Positions 45,569-55,915 of a stretch of DNA of 64,000 nt are shown here, in pieces. The DNA is taken from NCBI RefSeq assembly GCF_900094925.1, contig NZ_FMAY01000006.1:186001-250000 (forward strand), written 5' to 3'. The notes under the pieces are model-generated. The model was not told the origin of the DNA and did no database searches. It saw only the letters and a program-made list of their open reading frames with translations. Position 1 is the stretch's first letter. Each line of letters begins with the position of its first letter. The position numbers were made by a program, and so were the translations under genes. This stretch comes from Kosakonia oryzendophytica. GTDB taxonomy: Bacteria; Pseudomonadota; Gammaproteobacteria; Enterobacterales; Enterobacteriaceae.

Positions 45569-46464
45569 AGTCAGTCGGCTTACGCATTGATGTCGACACC
45601 TTTCGCGGTACTCGCGACGGTGTGCCGCGTCTGCTGACGTTGTTGAAAAAGCACAATATTCAGGCGAGCTTTTTCTTCAGCGTCGGGCCGGACAACATGG
45701 GGCGCCATATCTGGCGCCTGCTTAAGCCGCAATTTCTGTGGAAGATGCTGCGCTCGCGCGCAGCATCCCTCTACGGGTGGGATATCCTGCTGGCTGGTAC
45801 GGCGTGGCCAGGGAAGATCATCGGCGAAGCCAATGCAGAAGTGATTCGCGCTACTGCACAGGTGCATGAAGTCGGCCTGCACGCCTGGGATCATCATGGC
45901 TGGCAGTGCTGGAGCGGCGTATGGGATCAGACGAAGCTGGAGGCCGAGATCGAACGGGGCCTGTTGGCGCTGGAAATGATCATCGGGCGGGCCGTGACCT
46001 GTTCCGCCGTGGCGGGCTGGCGTGCGGATCAGCGTGTCGTGAAAGCCAAAAATGCGTTTAATTTTCGCTATAACAGCGACTGCCGCGGCACCCGACCTTT
46101 CCGGCCGCAGCTCACAGAAGAGGAGTGCGCTGTCCCGCAGATCCCTGTGACGCTGCCGACCTGGGATGAGGTGGTGGGAACGCGCGTCGATGCGGCGAAT
46201 TACAACCGTTTTATTCTTGACTGTATCCACCGGGATAACGGTACGCCGGTTTATACCATCCATGCTGAAGTGGAAGGCATTATCGGCGCAGACGGTTTTG
46301 ATGAATTGCTGAGTATGGCCGCGCGCGAAGAGATCGCCTTTTGCCCTCTGAGTCAGCTATTGCCGACGGATGTCAGCACGCTACCGGTGGGGAAAGTGGT
46401 GCGCGGAGAAGTGGCTGGCCGGGAAGGCTGGCTGGGTTGCCAACAACTGTTGAGTGCCAGGTAA
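45565..46464 (+). CDS. arnD: undecaprenyl-phosphate-Ara4FN deformylase ArnD (299 aa)
   Basis: Polysaccharide-deacetylase (NodB) fold: [19 protein letters not shown] supplies the Asp ligands, [12 protein letters not shown] the His pair, and [10 protein letters not shown] follows as in the family. It removes the formyl group so that ArnT can use the sugar. E. coli ArnD is of similar size (296). Its stop shares a base with arnT (TAATG). Confidence 0.96.
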   Translation: MKSVGLRIDVDTFRGTRDGVPRLLTLLKKHNIQASFFFSVGPDNMGRHIWRLLKPQFLWKMLRSRAASLYGWDILLAGTAWPGKIIGEANAEVIRATAQVHEVGLHAWDHHGWQCWSGVWDQTKLEAEIERGLLALEMIIGRAVTCSAVAGWRADQRVVKAKNAFNFRYNSDCRGTRPFRPQLTEEECAVPQIPVTLPTWDEVVGTRVDAANYNRFILDCIHRDNGTPVYTIHAEVEGIIGADGFDELLSMAAREEIAFCPLSQLLPTDVSTLPVGKVVRGEVAGREGWLGCQQLLSAR

Positions 46465-48122
46465 TGAAATCCACTAACGCTGTGTTGGGTCTGGTTGCAC
46501 TATTTGTTCTCTATTACCTTGTTCCCCTTGAGTACCGGCTGCTCTGGCAACCGGATGAAACCCGCTATGCGGAGATCAGCCGGGAGATGCTTAATAGCGG
46601 TGACTGGGTGGTACCTCATTTTCTGGGACTGCGTTATTTTGAAAAACCCATCGCGGGTTATTGGATCAACAGCCTAGGTCAGTGGCTGTTTGGACATAAC
46701 AATTTTGCAGTGCGTTTTGGCTCTGTCTTTTCCATTACCGTGTCGGCACTACTGGTTGCGGCGCAGGCGTGGAACATGTGGCGCGACAAAGCCGTTGCCG
46801 TGCTTTCTGGCGTTATCTTTCTGACGGCGTTTCTGGTGTACGGTATCGGTACCTATGCGGTGCTGGACCCGATGATTACGCTGTGGATGACGCTGGCGAT
46901 GTTCAGCTTCTGGCTGGCAGCGCAGGCGCAAACGCGCGGCGGCAAATTCGCCGGTTATGCGCTGTTGGGCATTGCCTGCGGCATGGGGGTGATGACCAAA
47001 GGTTTCCTGGCGCTGGCTGTGCCGGTGTTGGGCGTGCTGCCGTGGGTGATCACGCAAAAGCGCTGGAAAGAGGTGCTGTTGTGGGGCTGGTTAGCGATTC
47101 TCTGCTGCGTACTGACGGTACTGCCTTGGGGGCTGGCGATTGCCACGCGAGAAGCGGACTTTTGGCGCTACTTCTTCTGGGTCGAGCATATTCAACGGTT
47201 TGCCCAGCAGGATGCGCAGCATAAAGCGCCGTTCTGGTATTACATTCCGTTCCTGATTGCCGGAAGTTTGCCGTGGCTGGCGTTGCTGCCAGGCGCGCTG
47301 AAAACGGGCTGGTTGGCGCGTAAGTCTGTTCTGCAAGAGGCGTTTTACCTGTTCGGTTGGGTGGTGATGCCACTGCTGTTTTTCAGCATCGCGAAGGGTA
47401 AGCTGCCAACCTATATCCTGCCCTGTTTTGCGCCGCTGGCGATCCTGATGGCGCGCTATGCGCTGACTCTCGCACAGACAGGTGGACGGGCATTGCGTAT
47501 TAATGCGTGGATCAATATCGTCTTTGGTGTGGTCGGCCTTATCGCCGCGATTGTCGTCTCGCCGTGGGGATTCCTGAAACACCCGGTGTGGACGCCCATT
47601 GAGCTGTATAAAGCCTGGCTGGCGGCTTTTGCCTTGGGCGTATGGGCGCTGTTTGGCTGGCTGGCGCTGAAAACCAGTGAACAGCGCTGGCCGCTGGCCG
47701 CGCTCTGCCCACTGGGTCTGGCGCTGGTGGCGGGGGCGGTGATCCCGGACAAGGTGATGGATTCCAAACAGCCGCAATTTCTCATCAACTTTGTTAATGA
47801 AGCGCTGAAGCCAAGTCGTTACGTGCTGACTGACAATGTGGGGGTGGCGGCGGGACTGGCCTGGGAACTGAAGCGTTCCGATATCATTATGTTCGGCTCG
47901 CGCGGAGAGCTGACCTATGGCCTGGCCTACCCGGATGCGAAAGATCGCTTTGTGGAGGAAGACAACTTCAGTGACTGGCTGGCGCAACGCCGTCAGCAGG
48001 GGGTTGTGTCGCTGGTGCTGCATCAATCTAAACCGGATGACTTTACCCGGCTGCCGATCCCGAAGCCGGATAACGTCTATGTACAGGGGCGTATGGTCTT
48101 TATTCAGTATTATCCGCAATGA
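46464..48122 (+). CDS. arnT: Ara4N transferase to lipid A, ArnT (552 aa)
   Basis: ATG 46464 overlaps the arnD stop; the longer frame from 46341 is a shadow of arnD. GT-C type membrane enzyme with about 12-13 hydrophobic segments and an early periplasmic loop containing [16 protein letters not shown] (catalytic Asp-Glu pair). C-terminal periplasmic domain from about residue 430. It transfers Ara4N from undecaprenyl phosphate to lipid A phosphates on the periplasmic face, lowering polymyxin binding. Confidence 0.96.
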   Translation: MKSTNAVLGLVALFVLYYLVPLEYRLLWQPDETRYAEISREMLNSGDWVVPHFLGLRYFEKPIAGYWINSLGQWLFGHNNFAVRFGSVFSITVSALLVAAQAWNMWRDKAVAVLSGVIFLTAFLVYGIGTYAVLDPMITLWMTLAMFSFWLAAQAQTRGGKFAGYALLGIACGMGVMTKGFLALAVPVLGVLPWVITQKRWKEVLLWGWLAILCCVLTVLPWGLAIATREADFWRYFFWVEHIQRFAQQDAQHKAPFWYYIPFLIAGSLPWLALLPGALKTGWLARKSVLQEAFYLFGWVVMPLLFFSIAKGKLPTYILPCFAPLAILMARYALTLAQTGGRALRINAWINIVFGVVGLIAAIVVSPWGFLKHPVWTPIELYKAWLAAFALGVWALFGWLALKTSEQRWPLAALCPLGLALVAGAVIPDKVMDSKQPQFLINFVNEALKPSRYVLTDNVGVAAGLAWELKRSDIIMFGSRGELTYGLAYPDAKDRFVEEDNFSDWLAQRRQQGVVSLVLHQSKPDDFTRLPIPKPDNVYVQGRMVFIQYYPQ

Positions 48123-48457
48123 TGAGCTGGTTGCTGCTCGCACTGGCAAGCCTGTTGAGCTGCGCCGGGCAACTGTGCCAGAAACAGGCGACACGCCCGG
48201 CAACGCCCGGGCATCGCGGCAGGCACGTTGGCCTCTGGCTGGGGCTGGCGCTGGCCGCGCTGGGCGCAGGCATGGCGCTGTGGTTGCTGGTGTTGCAGCG
48301 TCTTCCTGTGGGCGTCGCGTACCCAATGCTAAGCCTCAATTTCGTGTGGGTCACGCTGGCGGCGCGTTTCGTCTGGCGTGAACGGGTGACCGCCCGCCAT
48401 GCTGTTGGCGTGCTACTGATCATTATCGGCATCGTGCTGTTGGGGAGTTCGCTATGA
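48122..48457 (+). CDS. arnE: Ara4N flippase subunit ArnE (111 aa)
   Basis: SMR/EamA-like four-segment membrane protein ([20 protein letters not shown] at the start). I use ATG 48122, sharing a base with the arnT stop, which gives exactly the E. coli length (111); ATG 48119 is directly before it. With ArnF it moves undecaprenyl-phosphate-Ara4N across the inner membrane. Confidence 0.95.
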   Translation: MSWLLLALASLLSCAGQLCQKQATRPATPGHRGRHVGLWLGLALAALGAGMALWLLVLQRLPVGVAYPMLSLNFVWVTLAARFVWRERVTARHAVGVLLIIIGIVLLGSSL

Positions 48458-48855
48458 AAGGCGTGGTCTGGGCGCTGATGAGTGTGTTGCTGGTCAGCGT
48501 CGCGCAGTTACTGCTGCGCTCAGCAATGCAGGTACTGCCGCCGGTTGCGCCCTCCTGGTCGTTTATCAGCGCCGTACTGCAACCGCAGAAAGGGACGCTT
48601 ATGCTGCTGTGTGGCCTGCTGGGGTATGTCGCGTCGATGGGATGCTGGTTTTTTGCCCTGCATCGCCTGCCGCTAAGCAAAGCGTATGCTCTACTCAGCC
48701 TGAGTTATATTCTGGTGTGGGCTGCCGCCATCTGGCTTCCCGGCTGGCACGAACCGTTTTCGTGGCGCGGCGCGCTGGGCGTGCTGGTGATTGTGGCGGG
48801 CGTGCTGGTTATCTTTCTGCCGGGAGCGTCGCGAGCAGATCGGCCGAAAGTGTAA
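48454..48855 (+). CDS. arnF: Ara4N flippase subunit ArnF (133 aa)
   Basis: Four membrane segments, start [19 protein letters not shown], with [20 protein letters not shown] in the third. Slightly longer than E. coli ArnF (128). ATGA overlap with arnE. The last 47 bases overlap the end of the converging acpT gene on the other strand, so there is no room for a terminator between the two operons. Confidence 0.95.
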   Translation: MKGVVWALMSVLLVSVAQLLLRSAMQVLPPVAPSWSFISAVLQPQKGTLMLLCGLLGYVASMGCWFFALHRLPLSKAYALLSLSYILVWAAAIWLPGWHEPFSWRGALGVLVIVAGVLVIFLPGASRADRPKV

Positions 48856-49396
48856 ACGGCGTCGGCGTGCAGACTGACAGGCTCACCTCGCCAACCTGGC
48901 AGTGGCTAACATTGAGATTGGGCGTGTTGCGGCTGTCAACGCTGACAATTTGCCAGGCGCTGCCGCCACGCTGCTTGATAATGGCTTCTTTGCGTGTCCA
49001 GATTTCCCAGAACGCCGTCAACTGATGATCCGGGCGCCATTGCTCAAGTTCATCATGCTCCGCCTCGCTAAATACCGCATTAGCCAGCGTGCGCCAGTTG
49101 GCGCGCGGGCGTATCACTTCAATATCACAACCCACTTCACCTTCATCGCTCAACAGGAGCGCAATACGATCGCCACTGTGACTCAGGTTGAACCACAGCG
49201 GCGTCCCGTTAGCGAATGCCGGTTTGCCTTGCTCGCCGTAGACAATGTCAGGTAGCGGAGAACACTCGCGCGCCAGTAATGCCCGCCCGGCAAGCCAGCT
49301 CTCCCGGCGTTTGCCCTGCGGCGCTTGTTGTCTGAGTGCGGGCGGAATGTTGCCGGCGCTCAGTGCGGAGATATGACCCAGTACTACCCGATACAT
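48809..49396 (-). CDS. acpT: 4'-phosphopantetheinyl transferase AcpT (195 aa)
   Basis: Sfp/AcpT-type motifs: FNLSHSGDRIALLL, the metal-binding GCDIEVIRP and FWEIWTRKEAIIKQRGG. It would load the phosphopantetheine arm on the two APE carrier proteins encoded at 60889-61414. E. coli O157 AcpT has been reported to serve such dedicated carrier proteins. It is the last gene of the APE operon, three bases after apeR. Confidence 0.93.
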   Translation of the reverse strand: MYRVVLGHISALSAGNIPPALRQQAPQGKRRESWLAGRALLARECSPLPDIVYGEQGKPAFANGTPLWFNLSHSGDRIALLLSDEGEVGCDIEVIRPRANWRTLANAVFSEAEHDELEQWRPDHQLTAFWEIWTRKEAIIKQRGGSAWQIVSVDSRNTPNLNVSHCQVGEVSLSVCTPTPFTLSADLLATLPAER

Positions 49397-49399
49397 ACG

Positions 49400-50629
49400 T
49401 TATGCCCAGCGTTTAATAATGATGGAGGTGTTAATGCCGCCAAAAGCGAAGTTATTGCTTTGCAGGTATTCGCAATCGATCCGGCGCGCTTCACCTTTGA
49501 TGTAATCCAATGCGCCGCACTGTTCATCCGGGGTGGTCAGATTGAGCGTTGGCGCAAACCAGCCTTCACGCATCATTTGCAGGCTCATCCAGGCCTCCAG
49601 CGCGCCGCATGCCCCAAGGGTATGACCGAAGTAGCTTTTCAGCGACGAGATGGGAACATTATCGCCAAAGATGGCCGCCGTCGCCTGGCTTTCTGCGATA
49701 TCGCCGCGATCGGTGGCCGTGCCGTGTGCGGAGATATAGCCAATATCCAGCGGGCTGAGTCCGGCAATTTTCAGCGCCTGCTCCATACAGATTTGCATGG
49801 TTTCCCGCTGCGGCTGGGTGATATGTGCCGCGTCGCAGTTGGTCGCAAAGCCGACGATTTCACCGAAAATGGTCGCACCGCGCGCCTTCGCATGTTCCAG
49901 CTCTTCCAGAATCAGCGTGCCCGCACCTTCACCGATCACCAGACCGTCGCGGCTGGCATCGAACGGGGAGGGCGTGGTTTTCGGTTCATCGTTGCGCTGG
50001 CTGGTGGCAAACAAGGTATCAAACACCGCCGCTTCCGATGGGCACAGCTCTTCTGCGCCGCCCGCGACCATGACGTCCTGATAACCGTGACGAATCGCTT
50101 CCCAGGCATAACCAATGGCCTGGCTTCCGGAAGTACAGGCGCTGGAGGTGGGGATAACGCGTCCCCGCAGGCCGAAAAACAGCCCGGTGTTCACCGCCGT
50201 GGTGTGCGGCATCATCTGCACGTAGGTTGTGCCGGTGATATTGTTGGTGTGTTTTTCGGTCAACATGGTGGCGAACTCGCTCACCGGTCCGGTACTGCCG
50301 GTCGAGGAGCCGTAAGCAATGCCGGTATTGCCGCTGGTTAATACCGGATCGTCAATCAACCCGGCCTGTTCCAGCGCCAGTTCGCTGGCGCGGGTGGAGA
50401 GCAGCGACACGCGGCCCATTGCACGGATGCGTTTGCGAGTGTAGTGATCCGGCAATGTGAAATCATCAATCGGCGCGCCAAGCAGGGTATGCAGACCGTC
50501 GTAAATTTGCCACTCCGGCATTTTACGGACGGCGTTTTCATAGGTCAGCAGACGTTTTGACACATCCTGCCAGCTCTGGCCAAAGGCGGTGACGCCGCCC
50601 ATGCCGGTAATGACGACGCGACGTGTCAT
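49400..50629 (-). CDS. apeR: APE 3-oxoacyl-ACP synthase ApeR (409 aa)
   Basis: FabF-like ketosynthase with the full Cys-His-His triad: SSACTSGSQAIGYAW, SAHGTATDRGDIAES and SYFGHTLGACGALE. In APE systems ApeR acts as a separate homodimeric ketosynthase, probably for the first condensation(s). It overlaps apeQ by four bases (ATGA). Confidence 0.93.
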   Translation of the reverse strand: MTRRVVITGMGGVTAFGQSWQDVSKRLLTYENAVRKMPEWQIYDGLHTLLGAPIDDFTLPDHYTRKRIRAMGRVSLLSTRASELALEQAGLIDDPVLTSGNTGIAYGSSTGSTGPVSEFATMLTEKHTNNITGTTYVQMMPHTTAVNTGLFFGLRGRVIPTSSACTSGSQAIGYAWEAIRHGYQDVMVAGGAEELCPSEAAVFDTLFATSQRNDEPKTTPSPFDASRDGLVIGEGAGTLILEELEHAKARGATIFGEIVGFATNCDAAHITQPQRETMQICMEQALKIAGLSPLDIGYISAHGTATDRGDIAESQATAAIFGDNVPISSLKSYFGHTLGACGALEAWMSLQMMREGWFAPTLNLTTPDEQCGALDYIKGEARRIDCEYLQSNNFAFGGINTSIIIKRWA

Positions 50630-51357
50630 AACATTCCCCCGTTGATGGAAATAACCTGGCGGGTCACGTAACCCGCAATATCTGACATTAAATAGCTGGC
50701 AAGCCCGGCCACTTCTTGTGCCTGGCCCATACGTTTCATCGGGATGATCGCCATCGCTTCTTTCAGCGCGGCCTCTTCCATTTCAATCATGCCGGTATCA
50801 ATCAGCCCCGGCGCGATGCAGTTGACGGTGATTTTGCGTTTCGCCAGCTCAATTGCCAGTGCTTTTGTGGCGCCGATAATACCGGCTTTTGCTGCACTGT
50901 AGTTAACCTGGCCGCGATTACCCATCACCCCGGAAACCGACGAGAGGGTAATGATGCGTCCGCCTTTGCGCAGGCCAATCATCGGCATGATGCAGGGCTG
51001 AATCACGTTGTAGAAGCTGTCGAGATTGGTGTGGATCACCGCATCCCAGTCATCATCGCTCAGTGCAGGGAACGCCGCGTCACGGGTGATACCTGCATTG
51101 CTGACCACGCCATACCAGGCACCGTGCTGCTCAATATCGTGTTCCAGAACGCGGCGACACTGTTCGCGGTTGCCGACATCAAAACTCAGCAGACGGCCCG
51201 CGCCGCCCGCCTGCTCAATGGCACGCAGCGTTTCCTGCGCGCCGTTTTCGTCACGATGATAGTGCACGCCAACGGTAAAGCCATCGGCGGCAAGGTGTTG
51301 GGCAATGGCGCGGCCGATGCCTTTACTGGCTCCGGTAACCAGAACGGAACGATTCAT
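50626..51357 (-). CDS. apeQ: APE 3-oxoacyl-ACP reductase ApeQ (243 aa)
   Basis: FabG-type SDR: VTGASKGIGRAIAQHL, SNAGITRDAAF and the catalytic Ser plus Y-x-x-x-K (SVSGVMGNRGQVNYSAAKAG). It reduces the keto group after each chain extension with NADPH. Coupled to apeP and apeR by ATGA overlaps. Confidence 0.93.
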   Translation of the reverse strand: MNRSVLVTGASKGIGRAIAQHLAADGFTVGVHYHRDENGAQETLRAIEQAGGAGRLLSFDVGNREQCRRVLEHDIEQHGAWYGVVSNAGITRDAAFPALSDDDWDAVIHTNLDSFYNVIQPCIMPMIGLRKGGRIITLSSVSGVMGNRGQVNYSAAKAGIIGATKALAIELAKRKITVNCIAPGLIDTGMIEMEEAALKEAMAIIPMKRMGQAQEVAGLASYLMSDIAGYVTRQVISINGGML

Positions 51358-51845
51358 GCCTCTGCCCCTTTCGATGTATGTGGTTGATGAAACAGCGCAC
51401 TAAGCTCGTCTTTTGTTGGCTGGAAAGTGTTGATGCGCCCGACAGAAACGGTGTCTGCACCAATCTGGATCGTGCAGTCGAAGCTGCCGAAACGCGTATC
51501 CTGCATCAGCAGTTTGGCGTGGATATCCAGCACTGCGCCTGCGGGCAATGAGCCTGCGGCGCAGATCAGCTCGCGCGCGCCGAGCACCATACCCAACGCA
51601 ATGCTCTCTTCGCCGCGTTGCAGGCGGTGCCAGCCGGACCAGACGCCAATGCATTGCGCCATCAGCTCCAGCGCATACCAACCGGGCAGATTGCCTTGCG
51701 CATCCATAAAGGGCGACAGCACGCCCCCCTTATTCACGCTCACCCGGCAGTGGGCATCGTCATCCGTTACCGAAATAACGTCTTCCAGCAGGATCATCGG
51801 TGTGTCATGGGGCAGATATTCCCCCGCCGTAAGGTACTGAATCAT
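51354..51845 (-). CDS. apeP: APE 3-hydroxyacyl-ACP dehydratase subunit ApeP (163 aa)
   Basis: Hotdog-fold dehydratase (FabZ-like) with YLPHDTPMILLEDV at the start and the central helix LPGWYALELMAQCIG, which carries the acidic residue of the active site. The usual catalytic His motif GHF-x-x-x-P is not evident here, but is present in ApeI. ApeP and ApeI are reported to form a heterodimer. It introduces the double bonds of the polyene. Confidence 0.88.
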   Translation of the reverse strand: MIQYLTAGEYLPHDTPMILLEDVISVTDDDAHCRVSVNKGGVLSPFMDAQGNLPGWYALELMAQCIGVWSGWHRLQRGEESIALGMVLGARELICAAGSLPAGAVLDIHAKLLMQDTRFGSFDCTIQIGADTVSVGRINTFQPTKDELSALFHQPHTSKGAEA

Positions 51846-53011
51846 GTCACTCTCCCCAGCAAAATACTGGCGTTGTTTCCGCCGAAGGCGAAGGAGTTAG
51901 ATAAAATGACCGGACGCGCCAGTGGCTCTGCAGCCAACAACAGGCCGCAGGCCGGGAGCGTTGGATCGATAGGCCCACGGCTAAAATCCTGAGGCGGTAG
52001 TGGTAAGTCGCGTTGCAGGATCAGCGCGCTCAGCGCCGCTTCCGTAATCCCCGCCGCGCCCAGCGTGTGTCCGGTTAAGTGTTTAGTGGAACTGCACGGC
52101 ACACCCTCACCAAACAGTGTGTGCACGACCGCCGATTCAATCTGATCGTTGAGCGGCGTGGCGGTGCCATGCAGATTGATATACCCCACATCGGCCGGCG
52201 TGAGCCTGGCTTGCGCCAGCGCCATATTGATGGCGCGGATAGCGCCTTCCCCCTGTGGATGCGGTGCGGAAATATGCCATGCATCACTGGATTCGCCGGT
52301 GCCAAGCAGCGCCAACGGCTGCGGCTCACGGGTCAGCACCATCAGTGCCGATGCCTCGCCAATCGTAATGCCGCAGCGGTCACGGCCAAACGGCTGGCAC
52401 AGCGTCGTGGAGAAGGACTCCAGGCTATTAAACCCGTTGACCGGCATTCGGCTCAGGGAGTCTGCGCCGCCTACAATCGCCACATCTGCCAGACCGGCTT
52501 CAATCAGGCGGTGACCATTGATAATGGCGCGCGCGCTGGAAGAGCACGCGGTGGAGACGGTAAACGACGGGCCTTCCAGCGCCAGCCAGCGACTTAAAAA
52601 GCGCGATGGATCGCCCAGTTCCTGCTGTGGGTAGCGCCATGCAAGGCTCTCTTCCCCGTTGAGCGAAAGTCGGACGTGCAGATCCCCTTCATCCAGCCCG
52701 GAAGTACTGGTGCCCAGCACCACAGCCACGCGGTCGCGGCCATAGCGGGCAATCGCCTCATCCACCGTTGGCTGGATGTGTTCCAGCGCCGCCAGTAGCA
52801 GTTGATTATTGCGGCTGCGGTGGGCATCCATTTGCGGCGGAATGGCGGGCAGTTTGCCGTCTACACTGCCGAGTACCACCTCCGTTTGCCCCTGCAGCCA
52901 GCCTGTACGGGTGTGCATCCCTGGCGCATGGCCGCGCGTCAGGTTGGCGGCTATCTCATCCAGGGTGCGCCCCAGCGCGTTCACCATGCCGATGGCAGAA
53001 ATGTAGATCAT
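51842..53011 (-). CDS. apeO: APE chain-elongating ketosynthase ApeO (389 aa)
   Basis: ATG 53011 (MIYISAIGMVNALGRTL) begins one base after the apeN stop, with GGTGAC as ribosome binding site; the frame to 53080 is inside apeN. Complete triad: VSTACSSSARAI, NLHGTATPLNDQIES, TKHLTGHTLGAAG. It pairs with ApeC, which acts as chain-length factor, to extend the aryl polyene. Overlaps apeP (ATGA). Confidence 0.93.
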   Translation of the reverse strand: MIYISAIGMVNALGRTLDEIAANLTRGHAPGMHTRTGWLQGQTEVVLGSVDGKLPAIPPQMDAHRSRNNQLLLAALEHIQPTVDEAIARYGRDRVAVVLGTSTSGLDEGDLHVRLSLNGEESLAWRYPQQELGDPSRFLSRWLALEGPSFTVSTACSSSARAIINGHRLIEAGLADVAIVGGADSLSRMPVNGFNSLESFSTTLCQPFGRDRCGITIGEASALMVLTREPQPLALLGTGESSDAWHISAPHPQGEGAIRAINMALAQARLTPADVGYINLHGTATPLNDQIESAVVHTLFGEGVPCSSTKHLTGHTLGAAGITEAALSALILQRDLPLPPQDFSRGPIDPTLPACGLLLAAEPLARPVILSNSFAFGGNNASILLGRVT

Positions 53012-53012
53012 C

Positions 53013-53597
53013 TCAGTCACCCAAATACTGAATGGTGATGTGGTATTTAAAAACATGCTGCTCGATGCTGATCGGCTCACGTTTGCCTTTGCGTTGCAGG
53101 TAGGTGATTTCCGTCACCAGCTTGCCGTGCGCGTTACGCAGTTCGCGCTTATCGTCGTGATCGGTCAGTGTCCAGCCTTTGGGTAACTGCGGCTGCCAGG
53201 CGGCAATCGGCCAATGGCTGATCATCACGTCCGCCAGTACCTGGCTGGCGGGCGGCAGTTGCGGCACGACGATCGACTGCTCGGTATGAATTCCGCGTTC
53301 ATCATAGGTGACGAGGAATAAACGGATCCCCACCGATGAGAGCCCGGCAAGGGTGATCTTTTTGTCGTCGGCGGTCATCATCACCAGCAATGACTGGGTT
53401 TGCCCGTTAAAACTGCCGGTTAACAACTGCTGGGAGTTCACCGCCGGCGCGATCCCCGGCGCAGGCAGCGTTACGCGGGTCCCCGGCTCCAGCCACGCTT
53501 GCGGACGGCTGCCGTCGGGAGAATGGGTTGAGTGGCTGCATCCGGTGAGCAGCAGGGCGGCGGCAAGCGCGACGCCAGTGCAGAGGGGGCGAATCAT
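53013..53597 (-). CDS. apeN: APE cluster lipoprotein ApeN, DUF3261 (194 aa)
   Basis: ATG 53597 gives a lipoprotein signal (GVALAAALLLTGCSHS) with Cys20 as the acylated residue; the frame to 53900 lies inside apeM. The mature part, with PQLPKGWTLTDHDDKRELRN and a C-terminal KYHITIQYLG, fits the DUF3261 family found in APE clusters. It likely works at the outer membrane in placing the finished polyene lipid. ATGA overlap with apeM. Confidence 0.87.
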   Translation of the reverse strand: MIRPLCTGVALAAALLLTGCSHSTHSPDGSRPQAWLEPGTRVTLPAPGIAPAVNSQQLLTGSFNGQTQSLLVMMTADDKKITLAGLSSVGIRLFLVTYDERGIHTEQSIVVPQLPPASQVLADVMISHWPIAAWQPQLPKGWTLTDHDDKRELRNAHGKLVTEITYLQRKGKREPISIEQHVFKYHITIQYLGD

Positions 53598-55915
53598 CGT
53601 TTTCTCTCTTTTTTCGCTGGCATTGCGAGGGGGGAAAGCAGGAAGGCGGTAAAAATACCGCTGACCAGCACAATGCCGAAACTGCTGATAGCCTGAGTGG
53701 CGCTGAACACCAGCATCCCCAGGGTGAGTAACGTGGTTATCATGGCCAGCGTGATGGCCAGCAACGACGTGAGCGGCGTGCCGCGCGGATTGCTGAAAAA
53801 CAGCGTGTAGTTGATGCCGATCCCCAGCACCAGCATCAACGCCAGCAGGGAAAACAGATTTACTGCGTGACCGCTCAGTGATAACACCGCCAGCCCGCAA
53901 CCGAGCGACAGCACTGATGGCACAAGGCTTATCAGCCCTTTTTTCCAGCCCAGACGCAGCACCGCGCCTGCGGCAATCACCGCCAACGCAACGAACAGCA
54001 ACCCGGTTAACACCAGTCGGTACAGCGCAAACAGCTCATCAAACGCGCTTTTGCGATCTACCCAGGCGATGCCCGGTTGTGTTTTTGCCAGTGCGCTAAG
54101 CGCTGCACTGTCTTTAACACCGTCGACCGGGGCCAGCACGCCGCTTTGCCCGTTGGGCAGCGTTAACCACAGTAACCGCCAGCCTTCACTGGCCGGGCTG
54201 GCAAGCCACTGTTCAACGGTAACGCTCATCGGGCTGAGGTCTGGCGCAACACTTGCCATTCCCGCGGCGTGGAGTGTGCGCGTCACGGCAGGCGTCGCGT
54301 TTTTCAGCAGTTCAAGATCCTGCTGTTGTCGCGCCAGTGAGTTAATCGGGAGGGTGCGGAAACCCGCAATCATCCCTTGTTTGCGCGCGTGATCCAGTTG
54401 CGGCGTAAACGCTTCTAGCCGCTCCAGCGTTTGCTGCGGCGTATCGCCATAAATCACAAACCATTTCTGATCGACGCTTTGCCCGGTCAGCGCCGTGATG
54501 GCTTTCTCCTGCGCCAGGATCCCCTGCGGCAGCGCCTGTAACTGGCTGATATCGTCATTGATGCGCAGCGTAGCGAGACCGGCGAGAGAGAACAGCGCCA
54601 GCGCTACTGGCAGGCCAATAGCGAGTTTTTTATTGCGCCGCCAGGCTGCCAGCCAGCGCAGAAGCAGCACCATGGCGGGCACCGGACGCACCGGTAAACC
54701 GCGGCATAGCCACGGATGCCAGAAGATCACCGTCAGACAGGAGGCGCTAAGGCCGACGGCGGCGAAAATCGCCATCTGGCGGATGCCAGGGAAAGGGGCC
54801 AGCATCATGATCAGGTAGGCGACAACGGTGGTGGTCAGCGCCAGCAACAACGCATTACGCACTTTGGCGAGACTTTGCCATGGCGATGCCTCTGCGCCGT
54901 GCACCATCCGTTCAGTCAGGTAATAAAGTGTGTAATCTGCTGAAATCCCAATGATGCTCAGGCTCATCACCAGCGTCATCAGATGCAGTTCGCCGAACAG
55001 GAGCAGTGTAGCGACGGTGCCCGCCAGCGCGCCAATGGCAATGGAAATCAGGCACAGCAGCAGGGGACGCAGGGAGCGGAACACGGCGACAATCAGCGCA
55101 ATCACCCCAAGAAGGGTGGCGATGCCCAGCGTGGAGACGTCGCGTTTGGCCTGCTGGCTGGCGTAATCGCTGTAGAACACTGTGCCGCGTGATAGCAGCT
55201 GTGCCTGCGGGAATCGGGCTTTCAGTTGCGCTTCCAGTGATGCCAGTGTGTTAACAAACTGGTGCGTTTGCTGCATATCGAATGAAGAACCCGCCAGTTC
55301 ACCGTGCAGCAGATACCAGTCGTTACCTTTATCGTCCTGCGTCACCAGCCAGCCATCCATCAACCGCAGCTTCTGGCTGTTCTGCGCCATCGCAAGCTGT
55401 GCGCCGCGCATCAGCATCAACGGATCGTTTTGCAGCTCTTTACCGCTCACGCCGGAAAACGCCGAGTAGAGCTGCGTCAGCACCCATTGTGCCTGTGCCT
55501 CGCCGCCGTTTTGCAGACGCGTGCGCGTGGCGCTGTCGAGCAGGGCGTTACGATGCTGCCAGAAGAATGTGCCCCAGGCTTGCTGGCTTTGCGCATCCAT
55601 CGGCCCTTTCAGGTTGTTCACCGCCTGCGACTGGCTGAGCAAGGAAAGCCAGTATTTCGCCGCCTCAGGATTGGCCTGTTTGCCGGGGCTGATCAGCCAG
55701 ACCAACTGTTTGTCGAGGCGCTGCATAAAGCCGTCGTTCAGTGCCGGGGGAAGCGTACCCATCGTCTGAGCAGGCAGCATCGCCAGCACACTGCTGTTCA
55801 TGCGCGCTTTTGGCAGCAGCATCAACAGCATGCCGAGCAGCAGCAGGCAGAGCAGTCCCCAGAGTAGCGCCGGACGCGGGGAGTTAGTGCGCGGCAAAGC
55901 GTTGGCGTTCGTCAT
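53594..55915 (-). CDS. apeM: APE exporter ApeM, MMPL/RND superfamily (773 aa)
   Basis: Two repeats of one membrane segment, a ~200-residue periplasmic domain and five membrane segments: SLRPLLLCLISIAIG and GISADYTLYYLTERMVHG in the first half, LMLVLGIGINYTLFFSNPRG in the second. The D in GISADYTLYY is the usual proton-relay position. It probably moves the polyene lipid out of the inner membrane. Its start overlaps apeL by 32 bases. Confidence 0.9.
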   Translation of the reverse strand: MTNANALPRTNSPRPALLWGLLCLLLLGMLLMLLPKARMNSSVLAMLPAQTMGTLPPALNDGFMQRLDKQLVWLISPGKQANPEAAKYWLSLLSQSQAVNNLKGPMDAQSQQAWGTFFWQHRNALLDSATRTRLQNGGEAQAQWVLTQLYSAFSGVSGKELQNDPLMLMRGAQLAMAQNSQKLRLMDGWLVTQDDKGNDWYLLHGELAGSSFDMQQTHQFVNTLASLEAQLKARFPQAQLLSRGTVFYSDYASQQAKRDVSTLGIATLLGVIALIVAVFRSLRPLLLCLISIAIGALAGTVATLLLFGELHLMTLVMSLSIIGISADYTLYYLTERMVHGAEASPWQSLAKVRNALLLALTTTVVAYLIMMLAPFPGIRQMAIFAAVGLSASCLTVIFWHPWLCRGLPVRPVPAMVLLLRWLAAWRRNKKLAIGLPVALALFSLAGLATLRINDDISQLQALPQGILAQEKAITALTGQSVDQKWFVIYGDTPQQTLERLEAFTPQLDHARKQGMIAGFRTLPINSLARQQQDLELLKNATPAVTRTLHAAGMASVAPDLSPMSVTVEQWLASPASEGWRLLWLTLPNGQSGVLAPVDGVKDSAALSALAKTQPGIAWVDRKSAFDELFALYRLVLTGLLFVALAVIAAGAVLRLGWKKGLISLVPSVLSLGCGLAVLSLSGHAVNLFSLLALMLVLGIGINYTLFFSNPRGTPLTSLLAITLAMITTLLTLGMLVFSATQAISSFGIVLVSGIFTAFLLSPLAMPAKKERKR

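Noticed and set aside
47091-48326. 411-codon open frame on the - strand
   Set aside because: Antisense to arnT and arnE; low-complexity Arg/Gln/Pro content and no start signal.
49325-50341. 338-codon open frame on the + strand
   Set aside because: Antisense to apeR, which has a full ketosynthase triad.
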